Shown: in pieces, positions 32,873-34,386 of the stretch | Numbering within the stretch: position 1 is the first letter of the stretch | Layout: the number at the start of each line of letters is the position of its first letter | NCBI GenBank assembly: GCA_035493835.1 | Contig: DATJHO010000087.1 | Location: 1 to 34,386 of the forward strand | Length of the DNA: 34,386 bases | DNA from: DASZTU01 sp035493835 | Lineage (GTDB): Bacteria > Pseudomonadota > Alphaproteobacteria > Rhizobiales > Devosiaceae | Direction of reading: 5' to 3' | Made by a program: the position numbers and the translations under genes | Notes under the pieces: model-generated | Database searches by the model: none | What the model saw: the letters and a program-made list of their open reading frames with translations, nothing else | Told to the model about the DNA's origin: nothing

Positions 32873-33739
32873 ATGACCGCACCGCTCCACGTCGCCCTCG
32901 CCTTCGACGATCGTTTTTGGGCGCCGGCTTACGCGACCATCCGCAGCGTATGCATTTCCACGACACGGCGGTCGGATTTGGTCTTCCACCTGTTTTCGTG
33001 GAAGCTCGACCCCGTTCACGCCGCCGATTTCGATGCCATCGCCGAGGAGTTCGGGGCCACCGTTATTCTTCGCGCTCTCGAGGACGAGCCCGGGCTGCAG
33101 CGGCTGATCGAGAGCCTGCCACACACCAAGAGTTTTCCGCCGGTCGTCTATGCGCGCCTGCTGCTCGATGAGCTGTTGCCCCCGACGGTCGAGCGCGTAC
33201 TCTATCTGGACAGCGATCTCTACGTACGAGCGCCGGTCGAGCAATTGCTGGAGATGGACCTCGCCGACAAAACCCTAGCCGCCGCCCCCGAGCCAGGCCG
33301 GCACCACCTGATCCGCGGCGACGACATGCGGTCGCGCAAAAGTCCGTTCGACAGCGCCGATCCCTACTTCAATTCCGGCGTTTTGCTGATCAACCGTCGG
33401 GCCTGGGGCCGTGCCGGGCTGGCGACCTTCCTCACAGACCTGCAACAATCGGGCGAGCTCAAAGCCCTCTACCATGATCAGGATGTGTTGAACTTGAGGT
33501 TCCGTGGCGACTGGCTCAGGCTCGACCCGCTCTGGAACCTCACCAAGCCGCACCCGGCGCTGCGGGCGCTCGATCCCTTCATCGTCCATTACACCACCGG
33601 CATGAAGCCGTGGAACCGCCTCGCCTATGTCGCCTTCGGTTCATCCTATAAGCATGTGATGACCCGCGACCTGCTGCGCCGCTATCGCCGTTACCGCCTG
33701 AAGCTGTGGCTCGCCGGTCTCACAGGGCGAAAACCCTGA
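32873..33739 (+). CDS. GT8 family glycosyltransferase 3
   Basis: The 288-residue protein begins one base after the stop of gene 2. Conserved parts are LHVALAFDDRFWAPAYATIRSVC, FPPVVYARLLLDELLP, DxD as YLDSDLYV, YFNSGVLLINRRAW, YHDQDVLNLRF, and VHYTTGMKPWN, where an extra Thr separates HYT and TG relative to the HYTG of its siblings. The tail is strongly basic (RRYRRYRLKLWLAGLTGRKP), which could hold it at the inner membrane. The three paralogues are diverged enough to suggest distinct, sequential sugar additions. Confidence 0.91.
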   Translation: MTAPLHVALAFDDRFWAPAYATIRSVCISTTRRSDLVFHLFSWKLDPVHAADFDAIAEEFGATVILRALEDEPGLQRLIESLPHTKSFPPVVYARLLLDELLPPTVERVLYLDSDLYVRAPVEQLLEMDLADKTLAAAPEPGRHHLIRGDDMRSRKSPFDSADPYFNSGVLLINRRAWGRAGLATFLTDLQQSGELKALYHDQDVLNLRFRGDWLRLDPLWNLTKPHPALRALDPFIVHYTTGMKPWNRLAYVAFGSSYKHVMTRDLLRRYRRYRLKLWLAGLTGRKP

Positions 33740-33811
33740 TCGCGTAAATCTGACGCAGTTGAGTGGCAGCGGGCAAATCACTAAGTCAGTGCCGGTCAGG
33801 AGTTGCTTTCC

Positions 33812-34246
33812 ATGTTCGACGCCATTTCCCGCTTCTTCTCTGCCACCGACGACCGGCGCATCGCCGACAATGATCCTCGCCTTGCCGTGGCGGTTCTGCT
33901 CGTCCACTTGGCGGCCGTTGACGGTGCCGTCGGCGAAGCAGAAAAGCAGGCGGTGCGCGGGGCGCTGCAGGACTATTTCGACCTCGATGAGGGAAGCGTT
34001 CGCGACCTGGTGCACGAGGCCCGGCGCCGCGACGCCGAGGCCGTCGATCTCTACCGCTTCACCTCCACGCTCGCCCAGCTCAGCGAAGACGAACGCAGCG
34101 ACATCATCCGGATGATGTGGCAGGTGGTGTTTTCCGACAAGAAGAACCACGAACTCGAAGACAACATGGTCTGGCGGGTTGCCGAGCTGATCGGCGTTTC
34201 CACCCGTCAGCGCAACATCCTCCGCAATCAGATGTCGCGCGGCTGA
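33812..34246 (+). CDS. TerB-like (tellurite resistance family) protein
   Basis: This 144-residue all-helical protein has the N-terminus MFDAISRFFSATDDRR, then PRLAVAVLLVHLAAVDGAVGEAEKQAVRGAL, LSEDERSDIIRMMWQVVFSDKKNHELEDNMVWRVAELIGVS, and RNILRNQ at the end. Two acidic D-G-x(4)-E-like blocks and the W-x-V-A-[ED]-L-[LI]-G-V signature are those of the TerB/COG4103 group. These proteins can bind metal and are usually membrane-associated, but most are uncharacterised and not tied to tellurite. ATG 33812 has CAGGAG nine bases upstream. It is probably independent of the GT8 operon, lying 72 bases after it. Confidence 0.85.
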   Translation: MFDAISRFFSATDDRRIADNDPRLAVAVLLVHLAAVDGAVGEAEKQAVRGALQDYFDLDEGSVRDLVHEARRRDAEAVDLYRFTSTLAQLSEDERSDIIRMMWQVVFSDKKNHELEDNMVWRVAELIGVSTRQRNILRNQMSRG

Positions 34247-34310
34247 GGTCAGCGCTTCATAGACATGATCCAGCTGGGTGGCAGCAGGAACACCCGCCAC
34301 CCGGCTGCCG

Positions 34311-34386
34311 CCCCCTTCCCCTCAAGGGGGAGGGAAGCTGTGGCAAGGCCTTCGCCCCATCGTCCCCCTCCCCCTTGAGGGGAGGG
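34311..34386. repeat. CTCCCC/GGGGAG palindromic repeat, cut by window end
   Basis: Left arm from 34311 (CCCCCTTCCCCTCAAGGGGG) and right arm 34364-34386 (CCCCCTCCCCCTTGAGGGG) are inverted copies, each a hairpin. The right arm runs to the last base of the window. The element belongs to the same family as 24889-24984, with CTCAAG in place of CGCAAG at the centre. Confidence 0.75.

Noticed and set aside
33740..34246. TerB-like gene as part of a tellurite or Ter stress system
   Set aside because: No terC, terD, terZ or other Ter genes are nearby, and single TerB-like proteins are common and unlinked to tellurite.

Overview
The window is GC-rich and densely coded, with gene order and gene content typical of an alphaproteobacterium of the order Hyphomicrobiales. 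The family Devosiaceae fits well but is not proven. Three things point there: divergent tsaD-gpsA and hemC-hemD-mitofilin-hemY blocks, an SOS-controlled imuA-imuB-dnaE2 cassette with a GTTC-N7-GTTC LexA box, and scattered short GC-rich palindromic intergenic repeats. No phage, insertion sequence, CRISPR array or recognisable defence system is visible.

Layout. Bases 1-2689 (minus strand) hold a housekeeping run: tsaD (t6A tRNA modification), gpsA (glycerol-3-phosphate for phospholipids), a YciI-like protein and an EVE-domain protein cut by the window edge. Bases 2764-7291 (plus) hold hemC and hemD (haem/tetrapyrrole synthesis), then a mitofilin-like membrane protein and a HemY_N/TPR membrane protein. 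A tRNA-Thr(CGT) and a small conserved-looking protein follow (7417-7770), then a YqhA-type membrane protein on the minus strand.

Bases 8634-15686 (minus) form one long operon: a GtsABCD-like sugar ABC importer followed by two short-chain dehydrogenases and a xylose-isomerase-like TIM-barrel enzyme. The gene set implies uptake and then oxidation/isomerisation of a sugar or polyol. The substrate cannot be read from sequence. A large bipartite palindromic element sits between the transporter half and the enzyme half.

Bases 15861-20311 (minus) hold an MdtA-like adaptor and an HAE1-family RND pump, closed by a clear terminator. Next come a small secreted protein with two internal Cys-Lys-Trp-Cys repeats, an N-acyl amino acid synthase (FeeM)/autoinducer-synthase-like enzyme, and a membrane GGDEF-EAL cyclic-di-GMP protein. 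A pterin-4a-carbinolamine dehydratase (phhB) is divergent from the last of these.

Bases 25052-30932 (minus) are the SOS mutagenesis cassette imuA-imuB-dnaE2. Between imuB and dnaE2 a 20-bp tandem duplication creates two tiny reading frames linked by ATGA stop/start overlaps. Divergent from imuA is an operon of three tandem GT8 glycosyltransferase paralogues (31043-33739), followed by a TerB-like protein and another palindromic repeat cut by the window end.

The best candidates for something undescribed are the duplicated coupled minicistrons in the mutasome operon, the catabolic half of the sugar operon, and the pairing of a FeeM-like acyl synthase with a c-di-GMP enzyme. All are inferences from sequence reading alone. 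No database search was run.
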